Numbered from the stretch's first letter, positions 35,780-46,189 are shown. The stretch is 64,000 nt of DNA from Candidatus Villigracilis proximus (GCA_016715195.1 JADKBB010000001.1:186001-250000), one strand, 5' to 3'. Program-made: numbers and translations. Notes: a model not told the origin generated them from the letters alone.

Positions 35780-37252
35780 CTATTTGATCGCAACGCCGCT
35801 GCGTGGTGGAATGGTGATTTTATTGCCCGAGATCACAGGATTTCCAAACAGGATTTCCGGTTTTTTCTCGAATGAAAGCTCAACGGTTTGTTCACTGTTG
35901 GAGACATTGAAAGCCACCGTTACTTTTTCGTCTTGATATGAACGCGTATACGCCATTACTTCACCTTCGGCGTAGACACGTTTGTACTCGCCTCTGCGCA
36001 ATGATGGGTATTCCTTGCGCAAGGTGATGCAGGATTTTGCATATTCGAGCAGGTCTTTATCCCATTTGCTTTCATCCCATGGGAAGGATTTACGGCACTC
36101 AGGGTCGTGTCCACCATCCACGCCGATCTCATCGCCGTAGAACAGGCATGGCGCGCCGGAAATGGTGAACATGAACAGCCACGCGAGTTTAAGCGAAGGC
36201 TTATCACCGCTGACGCAGGAAAGAAAGCGCGGCATGTCGTGACTATCGAGCAGATTCAACTGCGACTCAGTAATATCACGCGGATAGATATTTAAGATGC
36301 GATCCACTTCGTTGGCGAAATCATAGGCATGCATATTGCGAACGCGGTCTTTAAGTCCGCCGGCCTGCGTGACGATATTCATATTTAAATGAGAGTTCGC
36401 AAAGAAACTCAAGGAAGCCGCGGTGAAAAGATAATTCATCACCGCATCAAATTGATCACCTTGCAGCCAGCGCTGCGCCTCATGCCAGATCTCTCCAACG
36501 ATATAAGTTTCAGGGTTTACGGCGCGTACACGTCTGCGGAATTCACGCCAGAACTCGTCATCATCAATCTCGCCGGGCACATCCAGCCGCCAGCCGTCAA
36601 TGCCAAACTTGACCCAATATTCAGCAACATCAAATAAAAATTCACGCACAGCGGGTGTGTTGGTATTGAACTTTGGCAGCGCAGGTAAATTCCACCAGGC
36701 TTGGTAACCGATCGCGTTCAAACTTCCTTCACCATTTTGCAGGGCGTGCAGTTCACCGGTTGCCGGGTAGGCTCCCCAGCGTTTGTTGCCTTTGAGGCGT
36801 TCAGGGTCAAAATAGAACCAGTCTACATACGGAGACCCTGCGCCGTTCTCCAATACGTGATGAAATTGCCAAAAGCCGCGGCTGGCGTGATTGAACACAC
36901 CATCAAGCACCACGCGCATTCCGCGCTTGTGCGCTTCATCCAACAATTTTCTCAACGCATCATTGCCGCCAAGTAACTGGTCTACATTGTAGTAATCAAA
37001 CGTGTGATAACGGTGATTGGAAGCTGAAGCAAAAACAGGTGTGAAATAGATCGCTGTGATTCCCAGATCCTGTAAATAATCCAGTTTCTCGATCACGCCA
37101 TATAGATCACCGCCTTTAAATCCATGTACTGTGGGCGCAGAGTCCCATGATTCAAATGGTAACATGCTCGCAGGATTTCTTCCGCTTTTTGCAAAACGGT
37201 CTGGAAATATCTGATAAAAAATTGCATCTTTTACCCAATCAGGTGTCGACAT
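35780..37252 (-). CDS. GH13 neopullulanase/cyclomaltodextrinase-like glycosidase
   Basis: A 490-residue cytoplasmic GH13 enzyme. It opens directly with the catalytic domain, WVKDAIFYQIFPDRFAKSG, with the Asn/His region DGVFNHASRGF, the nucleophile in GWRLDVPGEID, the acid Glu in YIVGEIWHEAQRW, LLDSHDMPRFLS and the CLFYGDEIGVDGGHDPECRKSFPWD loop characteristic of the neopullulanase group. The starch-binding N-terminal domain of classical members is missing. Likely substrates are cyclodextrins, pullulan fragments or short maltodextrins. The ATG lies 14 bases inside the end of the preceding lipoprotein amylase gene, implying coupled translation. Confidence 0.9.
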   Translation of the reverse strand: MSTPDWVKDAIFYQIFPDRFAKSGRNPASMLPFESWDSAPTVHGFKGGDLYGVIEKLDYLQDLGITAIYFTPVFASASNHRYHTFDYYNVDQLLGGNDALRKLLDEAHKRGMRVVLDGVFNHASRGFWQFHHVLENGAGSPYVDWFYFDPERLKGNKRWGAYPATGELHALQNGEGSLNAIGYQAWWNLPALPKFNTNTPAVREFLFDVAEYWVKFGIDGWRLDVPGEIDDDEFWREFRRRVRAVNPETYIVGEIWHEAQRWLQGDQFDAVMNYLFTAASLSFFANSHLNMNIVTQAGGLKDRVRNMHAYDFANEVDRILNIYPRDITESQLNLLDSHDMPRFLSCVSGDKPSLKLAWLFMFTISGAPCLFYGDEIGVDGGHDPECRKSFPWDESKWDKDLLEYAKSCITLRKEYPSLRRGEYKRVYAEGEVMAYTRSYQDEKVTVAFNVSNSEQTVELSFEKKPEILFGNPVISGNKITIPPRSGVAIK

Positions 37253-38880
37253 TATATTCCTCGTTATTTCGGATTTGTAACTTTAAAACGTACATCGTGT
37301 ACGGATTAAGATTCTCAAAAGGGATGTATTCAGAAAATGCTTCGCCGCTTCTTTCCAAACCGGCCGCCTGCCCAGCCCCAAAAACAGTTTCCACGCTGTA
37401 GGCGGATTCTGCCAGGCCTGCATCCTTGAGTGTGATCGTGTAGCCAGAGATCGTTTCCTCTGAGAGGTTTGCCAGTATCAGAAATGTACCATTTTCGTCC
37501 ACACGCAAGACCGCATACACAGATGGTTTATTGGATTTTAACGGAATTAAATCGCCAGTTTGCATGGTGGAATATTTGTTACGCAATTGAATCAATGCGC
37601 GGTAATGTTCAAGTAATGATTCAGATATTCCATTTTGCGCGGCAACATTAACATTTAAATAGTCGCTGGCCGGTGCCCGCCAGGGCCGCCCTGTGGTGAA
37701 TCCCGCGTTTTCATCCGAAGACCATTGCATGGGGAGGCGAATGTTTTCATCCGGTTTTCTTCCCTGCATGCCGATCTCTTCGCCATAATAAATAAATGGT
37801 GTCCCTGGAGATGTGAGCAAAAAGAATGCAGCGAGTTTGGCTTTGTTTACATCCCCGCCCAATTGAGACATGACACGGTTTTGGTCGTGATTGGTGAGGA
37901 AGGTTGCATATTGATTATCTGGAATTGCCTTATCGCTGACCTTGAGTGTGTTTGGTAAATTGCCTGCCTTGCCCGTATTCGCTGAGGCAATAAAACTATT
38001 TGCCAGTTGAAAATTAAACGCAAGATCGAATTGGTCGTTCTTGATGTATTGGGCGATTGTATTTAATCCATCGCCAAACAATTCTCCAACGGTCATTGCT
38101 TCGGGGTTTACTGCTTTATAGGCAGGATAAAATTCATTTTGATACCATAAATGAGTGGCTTCGGTGTTTTGTTGTATTACACCATCTTCGATCAGATGCT
38201 TGGCGGCATCCAGGCGAAAACCATCCACGCCGATATCTGTTAACCAGAAGGTTGAAATTTTTTTCATCTCTTCTGTTACAGCAGGGTTGTTGTAATTTAG
38301 GTCGGGCATGAATGCTTCGAAAATGCCGTAATAGAATCCACTGGTGGAGGAGTGCCAGACTCGTTGTCCCCACGGGCCTTCATAGTCCAGGGCGGTTTCG
38401 CTCCAGATGTACCAGTCACGATAGGGTGAGCCTGGGTCTTTTTTGCTTCCTTGAACCAGGGATGTTGATCTGATGTGTGATTGATGACCAGATCAATGAT
38501 GATGCGGATGTCGCGTTTGTGAGCTTCTGCCACAAGTTTTTGAAATCATCCATCGTTCCATATTGCGGGTTGACATCGTAATAGTCTGTGACGTCATAGC
38601 CGTGATAGGAGGGGGAGGGGAAGATAGGCATCAGCCAGACGGCTGTGATGCCGAGATCTTCCAGGTAGTCTAATTTTTGAGTAATGCCGTTGAAGTCGCC
38701 AATTCCATTGCCGTCGCTGTCGTTAAAGGAACGCACGAATATCTCGTAGAATACGGCGTTGCTCCACCAAATTTCGGGGGAAGATTCTGCTGTAGGTGCA
38801 GGAGCAGTTGTCGGCGCAGCGGGAACGCAGGAAGGGATGAGCAGGAAAAGAAGCAGGGAGAGAAATATTCGTTTGGTCAT
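37239..38880 (-). CDS. Extracellular GH13 alpha-amylase lipoprotein (two frame breaks)
   Basis: A secreted lipid-anchored glycosidase: MTKRIFLSLLLFLLIPSC lipobox, then a short Pro/Thr linker and the catalytic domain, WWSNAVFYEIFVRSFNDSDGNGIGDF. Three frame segments join if one base is restored in each of two homopolymers: T run 38537-38541 (giving DDFKKLVAEAHKR) and T run 38439-38444 (giving EAKKDPGSPYRDWYIWS). Catalytic residues are GFRLDAAKH, TVGELFGD and FLTNHDQNRVM. About 547 residues repaired. It follows the importer genes and would cut long glucans at the cell surface. The start chosen is ATG 38880, since only that gives a signal peptide. Confidence 0.87.
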
Positions 38881-38896
38881 GGATGCTTTATACAAA

Positions 38897-38935
38897 AATA
38901 ATCCCTTCCTTTCAATAAGAAAGAAAGGGATTATT
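38897..38935 (-). terminator. Hairpin between importer genes and GH13 genes
   Basis: AATAATCCCTTCCTTTC pairs with GAAAGAAAGGGATTATT (one mismatch) around a five-base loop. On the minus strand it is followed by T-rich sequence after the permease gene, so transporter and enzyme genes may be expressed at different levels. Confidence 0.75.
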
Positions 38936-38950
38936 CATTTATGAAAATAA

Positions 38951-39853
38951 TTATCCCTTTACACTGCCAAGTGTAAGGCCTGAGATGAGCCACTTGGATG
39001 AGTAGAGGAAGAGTGCCATGACTGGGATGGCGATCAGGACCGAGGCTGCGGCAAATTGACCCCACGAAACGGTGAATTGTTGCGCGAAGGTGAAGATGCC
39101 GAGCGGCCATGTGAAGATTTCGTTCTTTTGTAGCACAACGCGCGCTACGAGGTATTCACTCCAGCCGCCCATGAATGAGAATAGGAACGCAATAGCCAGC
39201 GCTGGTGTGGAAAGCGGCAGGATGATTTTGGTGAATACTGTGAGGCGGCTTGCTCCGTCGATGAGAGCTGCTTCTTCGAGGTCAACAGGGATTGTGTCGT
39301 AGTAGCCTTTGAGGGTCCAGATCGTGAGCGGTACGGATGTGACTGCGTATGCAATGATGAGTCCGAGCGAGGTGTTGATCATTTTCAACTTGGCGATCAT
39401 GATGAATAATGGAAGTAACAACATGCCCGCTGGAATCATTTGCGTGGTCAGCAGGAACACCAGTCCTGCCTCGCGCCCTGGAAAGCGAAAACGGGAGAAG
39501 GCGTACGCGCTGATCGCTGCGAGGATGACGCTGATTATGGAGGTGACGGCCACAACTGAGAATGAATTCCAGATCCAAAGGAAGAAATCTGACTGGCGAT
39601 TTTTTTCAGGGTCACCAAATAGAACTTCCTTGTAATTATCAAGGGTTGCGTTTTCTGGAATGATCCTGAGGTCTGTTGTGAGCAGGGTGTCGTTGGGGCG
39701 CAGGGAGATGGTCACCACGCGCAAGGCTGGGTATACAGCAATGATGCATGAGGCGATGAGCGTTGCATGTATCAAAATGGTCTTGAATGGACTATCGCCG
39801 CGAGAGCGGTAGAAAAACCAGCGAAAGAAGCGTGAAATTGGGTTTGTGGACAT
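38951..39853 (-). CDS. Sugar ABC transporter permease, MalG type
   Basis: A 300-residue six-helix permease, the second half of the membrane channel for oligosaccharide import. The ATPase-coupling EAA loop is DLEEAALIDGASRLTVFTKIILPLSTP, and the protein ends with STKW-like YSSKWLISGLTLGSVKG, the typical MalG tail. It starts 12 bases after the MalF-type gene. A cytoplasmic start RFFRWFFYRSRGDSPFKTILIHATL precedes helix 1. Confidence 0.92.
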   Translation of the reverse strand: MSTNPISRFFRWFFYRSRGDSPFKTILIHATLIASCIIAVYPALRVVTISLRPNDTLLTTDLRIIPENATLDNYKEVLFGDPEKNRQSDFFLWIWNSFSVVAVTSIISVILAAISAYAFSRFRFPGREAGLVFLLTTQMIPAGMLLLPLFIMIAKLKMINTSLGLIIAYAVTSVPLTIWTLKGYYDTIPVDLEEAALIDGASRLTVFTKIILPLSTPALAIAFLFSFMGGWSEYLVARVVLQKNEIFTWPLGIFTFAQQFTVSWGQFAAASVLIAIPVMALFLYSSKWLISGLTLGSVKG

Positions 39854-39865
39854 TATGAAGTGCTC

Positions 39866-41368
39866 CTATTCAGTTGCAGACTTAAGTCCACCACTAACTT
39901 TGAGGTAGATGAGGGTGAACACAAACAGGATGGCAAAGATCACGAGCGCGAACATCGCAGTGAAGCCGTAGCGATAGAATTGGAATGCGGCTTTATACAT
40001 GGAGGAAACAAGAATATCCGTTTTCTCCTGAGGGCCGCCCTGCGTGATCAAGTAGATGATGTCAAATTTGTTGAATGTCCAAACGACGCCCAGAATAATG
40101 GCGGGGGTTAAGACAGGCCGAAGCAGAGGCAGGGTGATGTTGCGGAATTGCTGCCAGCGGCTGGCTCCGTCAATTTCTGCGGCTTCGTAATATTCCTGTG
40201 AAATGCTTTGCAGACCACCGAGAATAATGACCGACATGAACGGAATACCCAGCCAAATGTTTGCAATCAAAACTGAAACAAAGGCCCAAAATGGATCTTG
40301 TTTCCAACTTACGGGTCCGATTGTGGCTGCCAGCCATGCAAATCCATTGCCGATGCCTACAATATTTACTGTGTTTTGACTAACCGTTGTAAGCCAGGTG
40401 TTTAGGTTTCCCAACAGAATATTGAATAAACCATAACGACTGTCAAACTCATTACGTAACGCCATGGCTGCGATCGTGCCCGGAATTGCCCATGGAATGA
40501 CAAGCAGTGTGCGATATAAGCCTTTGAATCTGAGCGGTCGATGTAATAGGATGGCTAGTCCCATGCCCCCTAATGTGTGAAATGTGACGTTGATGCCTGT
40601 CCACAGGATGGTGCGCCAGAATACTTCGAGAAATTTTGCGTCTTTTGCTACGCTGCCGGTAAAGAGGGCTTTAAGATTTTCCCACCCAAAGATGAGTCCG
40701 TACTCTGCATTTTTTGTTGCCTGTGTTCCAAGGGAGGCGTTTGAGAAAGCGAGTTTGATCTCAAAAAGGAATGGATATATGATAAGGAATAAAACACCGA
40801 TAAATGCGGGAAGAATCAAGAGATAGGCCAATCCCACCCGGCTGCTGCGCGGTTTACTGATAAATTGGATAACTGCATATAATGCCAGAACCCCAAGAGA
40901 AATAATGATACCGGCGATCATAGTTCCCGAATTTTTTGTTGCGATTTTTGCACTAATCAGGGATTTTTGTAAACTTGTAAAAATATCAAATGGAGTATTT
41001 ATAAAACTACTTATGGGTCCATCTCCAAGTTTGATCAGATCGGTCAGGTTGAAAAAATAAATAATGATCGTAAATGTCAACAGGCCGAGTGCAACTTGAA
41101 TTACCCTGGTTATGATATTGGCCGTACTATTAATGGGTTGACGAAAAAAAATTTGAAAAAAATATATCTCTATGATCGCAAGTCCGCCCAGAATTCCAAA
41201 AAGAAAACTCCCAATTTCCTTAAGGCGCTCAATCACAATTTCTGTGTTTAGCGTAATACCTTCTGAAAATGGGGTAATTAACGAGGACAAGATAAAATAA
41301 ATTGAGGCAATTACGGCAATCCATAAAATCGCTGGCAGGTTTTTTCGTAGGAAGTTCTCGTTTTCCAT
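39866..41368 (-). CDS. Sugar ABC transporter permease, MalF type with extended N terminus
   Basis: A 500-residue permease, longer than the usual 290-300 because of four or so extra N-terminal helices (AILWIAVIASIYFILSSLITPF, FLFGILGGLAIIEIYFFQIFF, VIQVALGLLTFTIIIYFF, MIAGIIISLGVLALYAVIQF) before the canonical part that begins AYLLILPAFIGVLFLIIYPF. The coupling loop is EYYEAAEIDGASRWQQFRNITLPLLRP. Enlarged MalF proteins occur in other Chloroflexota and in enteric MalF, where the extra part lies before the core. It pairs with the MalG-type subunit. Confidence 0.9.
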   Translation of the reverse strand: MENENFLRKNLPAILWIAVIASIYFILSSLITPFSEGITLNTEIVIERLKEIGSFLFGILGGLAIIEIYFFQIFFRQPINSTANIITRVIQVALGLLTFTIIIYFFNLTDLIKLGDGPISSFINTPFDIFTSLQKSLISAKIATKNSGTMIAGIIISLGVLALYAVIQFISKPRSSRVGLAYLLILPAFIGVLFLIIYPFLFEIKLAFSNASLGTQATKNAEYGLIFGWENLKALFTGSVAKDAKFLEVFWRTILWTGINVTFHTLGGMGLAILLHRPLRFKGLYRTLLVIPWAIPGTIAAMALRNEFDSRYGLFNILLGNLNTWLTTVSQNTVNIVGIGNGFAWLAATIGPVSWKQDPFWAFVSVLIANIWLGIPFMSVIILGGLQSISQEYYEAAEIDGASRWQQFRNITLPLLRPVLTPAIILGVVWTFNKFDIIYLITQGGPQEKTDILVSSMYKAAFQFYRYGFTAMFALVIFAILFVFTLIYLKVSGGLKSATE

Positions 41369-41388
41369 ATCTAACCTCTATTATTTAT

Positions 41389-42750
41389 TTACAAAATTTG
41401 AGGGGGAGCATGGAAATGCCCCCCCTCAGGGGTTACAAAAACTTGATTATTGCCGAGGGTGGCTACGCAGGCATCAGCAGATGCTTGAGCAGCGGCAGCG
41501 GCATCCACGGGGGTGGTTGTGCCAGCCATTACGCCTTCGAGGCTTGGGCGCCAGGCATCAAATGCGCAGCGCATCTGAGGAGCGGCAGGTTGACCGCGAC
41601 CTACAGAGAGGTCAGCCATGGAGCCAGCGAGGATCGGGTCACTTGCAATGCTTGGGTCCTTCGCGATTTCGGCGTTGGAGGGAAGGCGTTTGAATTCATC
41701 AAGCCACATCTTCTGAACTTCAGCAGAGGTCATGTATGTGATGAACTTGGTGACAGCTTCCTGGCGGGCGGCATCATCGAGAACAGCATTGGAGACCATG
41801 AAGTACTTGCCAGCGGTCATTTCGGTGTAGGGGTTGCCGTTGATGGTAGGAACAGGAGCAACACCGAGGTTTTCACCGAGAGCGGTTGTGTAATCGCCGA
41901 GGGACCAGTCGCCATTGATGATCATGGCAGCTTTGCCTTCCTTCATCAAGGTGTCGGCGCAAGCATAATCACATTCGGCAGGAACAACGCCGTCAGTCTT
42001 GAGGGAGGCAACAAAGGTCAAATAGTCAATGAAAGCCTGATTATCAAAGGTAGGCTGATCGTTCTCGTCCAAAGGCCAGCCGCCGAAAGCGCCATAGAAA
42101 CCAGCGCCCCAGAAGGGCTCATTGAGGTTGTAAGCAAAGCCCTGGACATCACCAGCGGTGAGTTCCTTGGAGACGGTGATCAATTCTTCGAAAGTGGCAG
42201 GGGGCTCAGCGATCAAGGATTTGTTGTAGATCAGCATGAGGTGGTTGCCGTAGTTGTCAGGAACACCCCAGAGGGTGCCAGCGACTTTGGCAGGATCAAG
42301 AGCGCCGGGGAAGAACTGGCCGAGGAAGGCATCGTCGAACAAAGCATCGACGGGGGCAATGATCTCGAGGGTGCTGAAAGGACCAGCGAAATCGTTCGGT
42401 ACGCGAACGACATCAGGAGCGGCTTCAGCGAGGGAAGCGGTCTGGAACTGGTCACGAAGAGCTTCGTTCTCGTAGTGAGTGCGCTCAACGGTGATGTTCG
42501 GGTTGGCAGCCTGGAAATCAGCGATCAAACCATCAATGAACACGTCAACATCTTCGCCTTCCTGTTCCCAGAAAGTGATGGTGATGGGTTCGGCAGCGGG
42601 GGCTTCGGTAGCAACAGCAGGGGCTTCAGTAGCAACAGCGGGGGCTTCGGTAGCAGCAACAGGGGCTTCGGTTGCGGGGGTACCGCAAGCAGCAAGGGCG
42701 AGCGAGGCGACAACAAGTACGCTCAGCAAAACAAACAGATTCTTTTTCAT
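41389..42750 (-). CDS. Sugar ABC transporter substrate-binding lipoprotein, MalE type
   Basis: A 453-residue extracellular solute-binding protein. Signal and lipobox: MKKNLFVLLSVLVVASLALAAC. A Thr/Glu/Ala/Pro spacer made of 7-residue repeats follows, then the mature lobe PITITFWEQEGEDVDVFIDGLI with ATLSEAAPDVVRVPNDF and the hinge GDWSLGDYTTALGENLGVAPVP. Its neighbours suggest maltodextrins as ligand. The last 10 codons run through a strong hairpin, so the real stop may lie slightly earlier: losing one T in the TTTTT before GTAACC would give a stop just before the hairpin. Confidence 0.92.
   Translation of the reverse strand: MKKNLFVLLSVLVVASLALAACGTPATEAPVAATEAPAVATEAPAVATEAPAAEPITITFWEQEGEDVDVFIDGLIADFQAANPNITVERTHYENEALRDQFQTASLAEAAPDVVRVPNDFAGPFSTLEIIAPVDALFDDAFLGQFFPGALDPAKVAGTLWGVPDNYGNHLMLIYNKSLIAEPPATFEELITVSKELTAGDVQGFAYNLNEPFWGAGFYGAFGGWPLDENDQPTFDNQAFIDYLTFVASLKTDGVVPAECDYACADTLMKEGKAAMIINGDWSLGDYTTALGENLGVAPVPTINGNPYTEMTAGKYFMVSNAVLDDAARQEAVTKFITYMTSAEVQKMWLDEFKRLPSNAEIAKDPSIASDPILAGSMADLSVGRGQPAAPQMRCAFDAWRPSLEGVMAGTTTPVDAAAAAQASADACVATLGNNQVFVTPEGGHFHAPPQIL
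41399..41428 (-). terminator. Stem-loop at the 3' end of the binding-protein gene
   Basis: TGAGGGGGAGCAT is mirrored by ATGCCCCCCCTCA around GGAA, followed on the minus strand by AATTTT. Such a structure after a binding-protein gene usually trims or partly terminates transcription, giving more binding protein than permease. Confidence 0.75.
42599..42676 (-). repeat. 21-bp tandem repeat encoding the lipoprotein spacer
   Basis: About 3.7 copies of a 21-base unit (GGGGCTTCGGTAGCAACAGCA and variants) encode TEAPAVA repeats just after the lipobox of the binding protein. Slippage here would change tether length without breaking the frame, because 21 is a multiple of 3. Confidence 0.8.
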
Positions 42751-42784
42751 TCTCTTATTCTCCTTGAAAATTTAGGAAAAACGA

Positions 42785-42808
42785 TTTTATTGTTGAAGAA
42801 CAAACTTA
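42785..42808 (-). promoter_or_regulatory. Possible operator/promoter region of the binding-protein gene
   Basis: The plus strand reads TTTTATTGTTGAAGAACAAACTTA: TTGTT and AACAA arms around four bases, with flanks resembling the palindrome upstream of the ROK gene at 52625 (AACAAACTAA) but with spacing one base shorter. An AT-rich stretch with TATAAT-like words follows. Tentative. Confidence 0.3.
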
Positions 42809-42855
42809 CTATATATTATATTTGCTGAGCGTACCACCTGCCTTTTATAAAAGAT

Positions 42856-43951
42856 TTACCGAACTGCTTCTTCGGTACTTGCATCAAAGATATGGAACTT
42901 GTCCATATCGAAGATCACCTGGGTTGTATCGCCGACGCGCAGTTTCGAACGCGGGTCAACGCGGCCTACAAATGTATTCTTACCACTGACAAGGTAAAGC
43001 AGTGTCTCATTACCCATTAATTCGGTTACATCCACCTTGGAGGAAACTTTTTCGCCATGAATGTTTTGCGGGGCAAATTCAGGATCATGGATATTTTCAG
43101 GGCGAATGCCAAAGACAACATCCTTGCCATCCATGTTTTATATGGTGCGGCAAGTTTGCCGGAATCTGAACTTTGAAATCGCCTGTATCCACGATCACTT
43201 TATCGCCCCTTGAAAATTTTGCGGGGAAGAAGTTCATGGCAGGGGAACCAATGAAGCCAGCCACAAACAAATTGTTTGGATAATCGTACAAGTTTTGAGG
43301 AGTATCAAGCTGCTGCAATTTACCTTTATTGATGACCGCGATGCGGGAAGCCATGGTCATGGCCTCGGTTTGATCGTGGGTTACATAAATAAATGTGGTC
43401 TTAAGGCGCTGATGCAATTTGCTGATCTCGGCGCGCATTTGCACGCGTAATTTTGCATCAAGATTTGAGAGCGGCTCATCGAACAGGAATACTTTTGGTT
43501 CACGCACGATCGCGCGTCCCACAGCCACACGCTGGCGTTGACCACCGGAGAGTTGGCGCGGTTTGCGCTGAAGCAAATCTGTAATGCCCAGAATTTCAGC
43601 GGCATCACTCACGCGGCGCTTGATTTCATCTTTTGGTGTTTTGCGAAGTTTCAACCCGAAGGCCATGTTGTCATAGACCGAAAGATGCGGGTACAGCGCA
43701 TAAGACTGGAAGACCATGGCAATATCGCGATCTTTCGGGGCAACATCATTTACCACGCGGTCACCGATGATGATCTGTCCATCCGTGATTTCTTCCAAAC
43801 CAGCCAACAGACGCAGGGCGGTTGTTTTACCGCAGCCTGATGGTCCGACCAGCACCAGAAACTCTTTATCTTCAACATTGATGTTGAGATCTTTGATGAT
43901 CATGAGATCACCGAATTGCTTGAACACGTTCTGATACGTAACGCTTGCCAT
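42856..43951 (-). CDS. Multiple-sugar ABC transporter ATPase, MsmX/UgpC type (frame break)
   Basis: The energising ATPase of the importer. Walker A GPSGCGKTTALRLLAG, Q-loop MVFQSYALYPHLSVYDNM, signature QLSGGQRQRVAVGRAI, Walker B VFLFDEPLSNLDAKLR and switch His YVTHDQTEAMTM. The C-terminal regulatory beta domain (MDGKDVVFGIRPENIHDPEF to the end) is in another frame; one A missing on the coding strand at the T run 43136-43139 rejoins it as HHIKNMDGKDVVFGIRPENI. About 364 residues repaired, as expected. It lies upstream of the binding protein with its own gap of 105 bases and may serve several sugar importers. Confidence 0.92.
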
Positions 43952-44057
43952 GGGAATCCTCCAGTTGAAAAGTATAGTGGCATTATTATAATCACAAGGT
44001 CTTTATTTGCCCTATGGTTGTCAAGAACGAGTTAGTTGTTTGGGTAAACAAACAACT

Positions 44058-45031
44058 CTAAAGAAAAGTAGGCTTTTTCCTGTTTTCGCCGATCAATAAA
44101 ACCAAGAATAACCGCAATATTTTCCGGCTGTCTTCAAGCGAAATGCGTGGCGGTTTATTTACATGATCGCATCGCACAGATCTTCCACTTCACCAAGATA
44201 TAACTCATTGCCTTTAACTTTTATTTTTCCTCTGTATCGCCGCGCGAAAAAATACTTCATTTTTTTCCCGGGCTTAAATGGGTTGGGATATTGAACGAAG
44301 CATCCGTGCCTACAATCTCGACCATCGAGCGGAATGGGGATTTGAATCCACAATCAAATTGCGCATGGACTCCATTCTCAAATCGCATCTGCCCGACGAA
44401 AGAATCATCGGCTCCCCTGACCTGTAACCTGCCAGCCAAATACTTCAAGCGGTTCAGCGCCGACGATTGTCCGCGCGTAGGAAATGGGATAGCATCCCAC
44501 ATCCCAAATACTGCCGCCGCCAGCCTCTTCCATCCAGCGGTAATTGCCTTCACGCGTCAGTGTAAAGGTGAACGAACCTTTGATAAGTTGTAGTTTTCCC
44601 AGCACACCGCTCTCTACAATTTCTTTTACTTTCAAGGTTTGCGCGTGATGTCTATACATGAATGCTTCTGCAACTACTTTGCCGGTTTCGCGTGCGGCCT
44701 GACTCATTGCATCTGCTTCGGCGAGCGTTAATGCAAATGGTTTTTCGCACAGCACGTGTTTGCCGGCGTGCAAAGCTTTGATCGTCCATTCGGCGTGCAG
44801 ATGATTGGGAAGTGAGTTGTAGATCACGTCTATTTCAGGGTCGGCGAGCAGGGCTTCGTAACTACCGTGCGCGCGCGGGATTTTCCATTCGCGTGCGTAT
44901 GCTTCAGCGGAGGAAATGCTTCTCGAAGCAACGGCCAGTAAGCGGGTCCGTTTTGATGCGGTGAGCGGATTGATCAAAGCGCGATTTATTTTTGCGGTCG
45001 AGAGGAGTCCCCAGTTAAGTATTTTGTCCAT
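44058..45031 (-). CDS. Gfo/Idh/MocA-family oxidoreductase (three frame breaks)
   Basis: An NAD(P)-dependent sugar-type dehydrogenase. The Rossmann part is NWGLLSTAKINRALINPL, then YEALLADPEIDVIYNSLPNHLHAEWTIKAL and the catalytic lysine in HVLCEKPFALTLAEA; GGGSIWDVGCYPISYARTI lies in the C-terminal sheet domain. The frame breaks at the C run 44413-44416, at GGG 44285-44287 and near 44161-44166. Repaired segments read GADDSFVGQMRFENGVHAQFDCGF, FNIPNPFKPGKKMKYFF and NKPPRISLEDSRKILRLFLVLL. About 324 residues in total. With three breaks in one gene, real decay remains possible. It overlaps the MFS gene upstream by 17 bases. Confidence 0.78.
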
Positions 45032-46189
45032 TTGAAATCCTTTTCATAAGTGTTGCGACTGAGATGAGGAGGATCAGCATAAATAAAATAATCAGTGAAA
45101 GACCCGTTTGTAAACCGAACAGGTCGCTGCTCCAGGCGATGAGCCATGGACCAATAACGCCGCCAAGTCCTGCGAATGTGAAGAGGACGCCGAGAACGGT
45201 ATTTGCATTTTCTGTGTGCGTATCTGAAACTGCGGCGGTGATGGTGGGAAAGATGATTGAGAGAAAGAAGCCGGTCATGGCTAAAAGGAAGGAGATTTCA
45301 TGAGGGCCGAACAAACCAGCCGCGATGCAAACGATGCCGCCAATGGTCATGAAAAGAATCGAGCGCAGGTAGCCGATGCGGTGAACGAAGAAGCCGCCTA
45401 GTAAACGTCCGATCATCAGCATGGCGAAAAATAATGAAAGCGATTGATTGCTGGCGGTCACTGAGATATTGCGAGTTTCCTGAAGAAAGGTAACAAGCCA
45501 GGATGCCAGCCCGATCTCTGCCGCGACATAAAATGTAATTGCGGCGTAGAACCAGGGGAGTTGTCCTTTGAATGCGATTTGCGGAATGTGACGAAAATCA
45601 AGTTGTGCTTTTTCTTCTGCTTTTGGGAAGCGCAGGAAAATAAAAATCAATACGAATAGGGCGATCAGTAGAATATCCCAGCGGTAGATCAAGCGCCATG
45701 ACATGTTGATGGATAATAGCCAGCCTGCGAAAAGCGGTGCGATGAGCGACCCCAATCCATGCAAAACAGCCATTAGGTTGAGATATAGTCCTTTGCGTTC
45801 ATGATGCAGACTGACAATGATTGCGTTTGGCCCAAGCTCAAGCGCGCCAAGCCCCATACCAAGCACAAAGAGCGAGCCTGAGAGTAGTATGGCAGACTGG
45901 AAAAACTATAGCCACCGACGCCGATACCTAAAAATACACCGGCTAAAAGGATCACGCTTTTTAATCCGAAGCGGTCTGCAAGAATGCCTGTGATGAGTGT
46001 GGCGATGAGGAAACCCAAATATTCGCCGAAGAAAATATTTCCGCCTGTGCCGTAGGTGATATTTAATTCTGCGAGCATGGCGGGCAGGGTGGGGCCTTTG
46101 AGATTGTCTGTGAATCCGAAGACAAAGAAGGAAAGAAAGCAGCCGGCTGTGAGTAGGAAGATGGTGGTTTTGGATGATTTGATTTGCAT
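45015..46189 (-). CDS. MFS transporter (frame break)
   Basis: About 391 residues, 12 helices. The N-terminal piece includes TTIFLLTAGCFLSFFVFGFTDNLKGPTLPAML and the loop signature TGILADRFGLKSVILL. One T missing on the coding strand at the A run 45901-45905 separates it from SAILLSGSLFVLGMGLGALELGPNAIIV and the rest. The second half ends SDLFGLQTGLSLIILFMLILL. The layout resembles FucP/sugar- or FHS-type carriers. It overlaps the oxidoreductase gene, so the two probably act together on a sugar or polyol. Confidence 0.8.

Noticed and set aside
41302..42828. Long open frame on the plus strand opposite the sugar-binding lipoprotein
   Set aside because: It is the mirror of a codon-biased Ala/Glu/Pro-rich gene; its translation has no domain and no ribosome site, while the minus strand has a perfect lipoprotein and binding-protein pattern.
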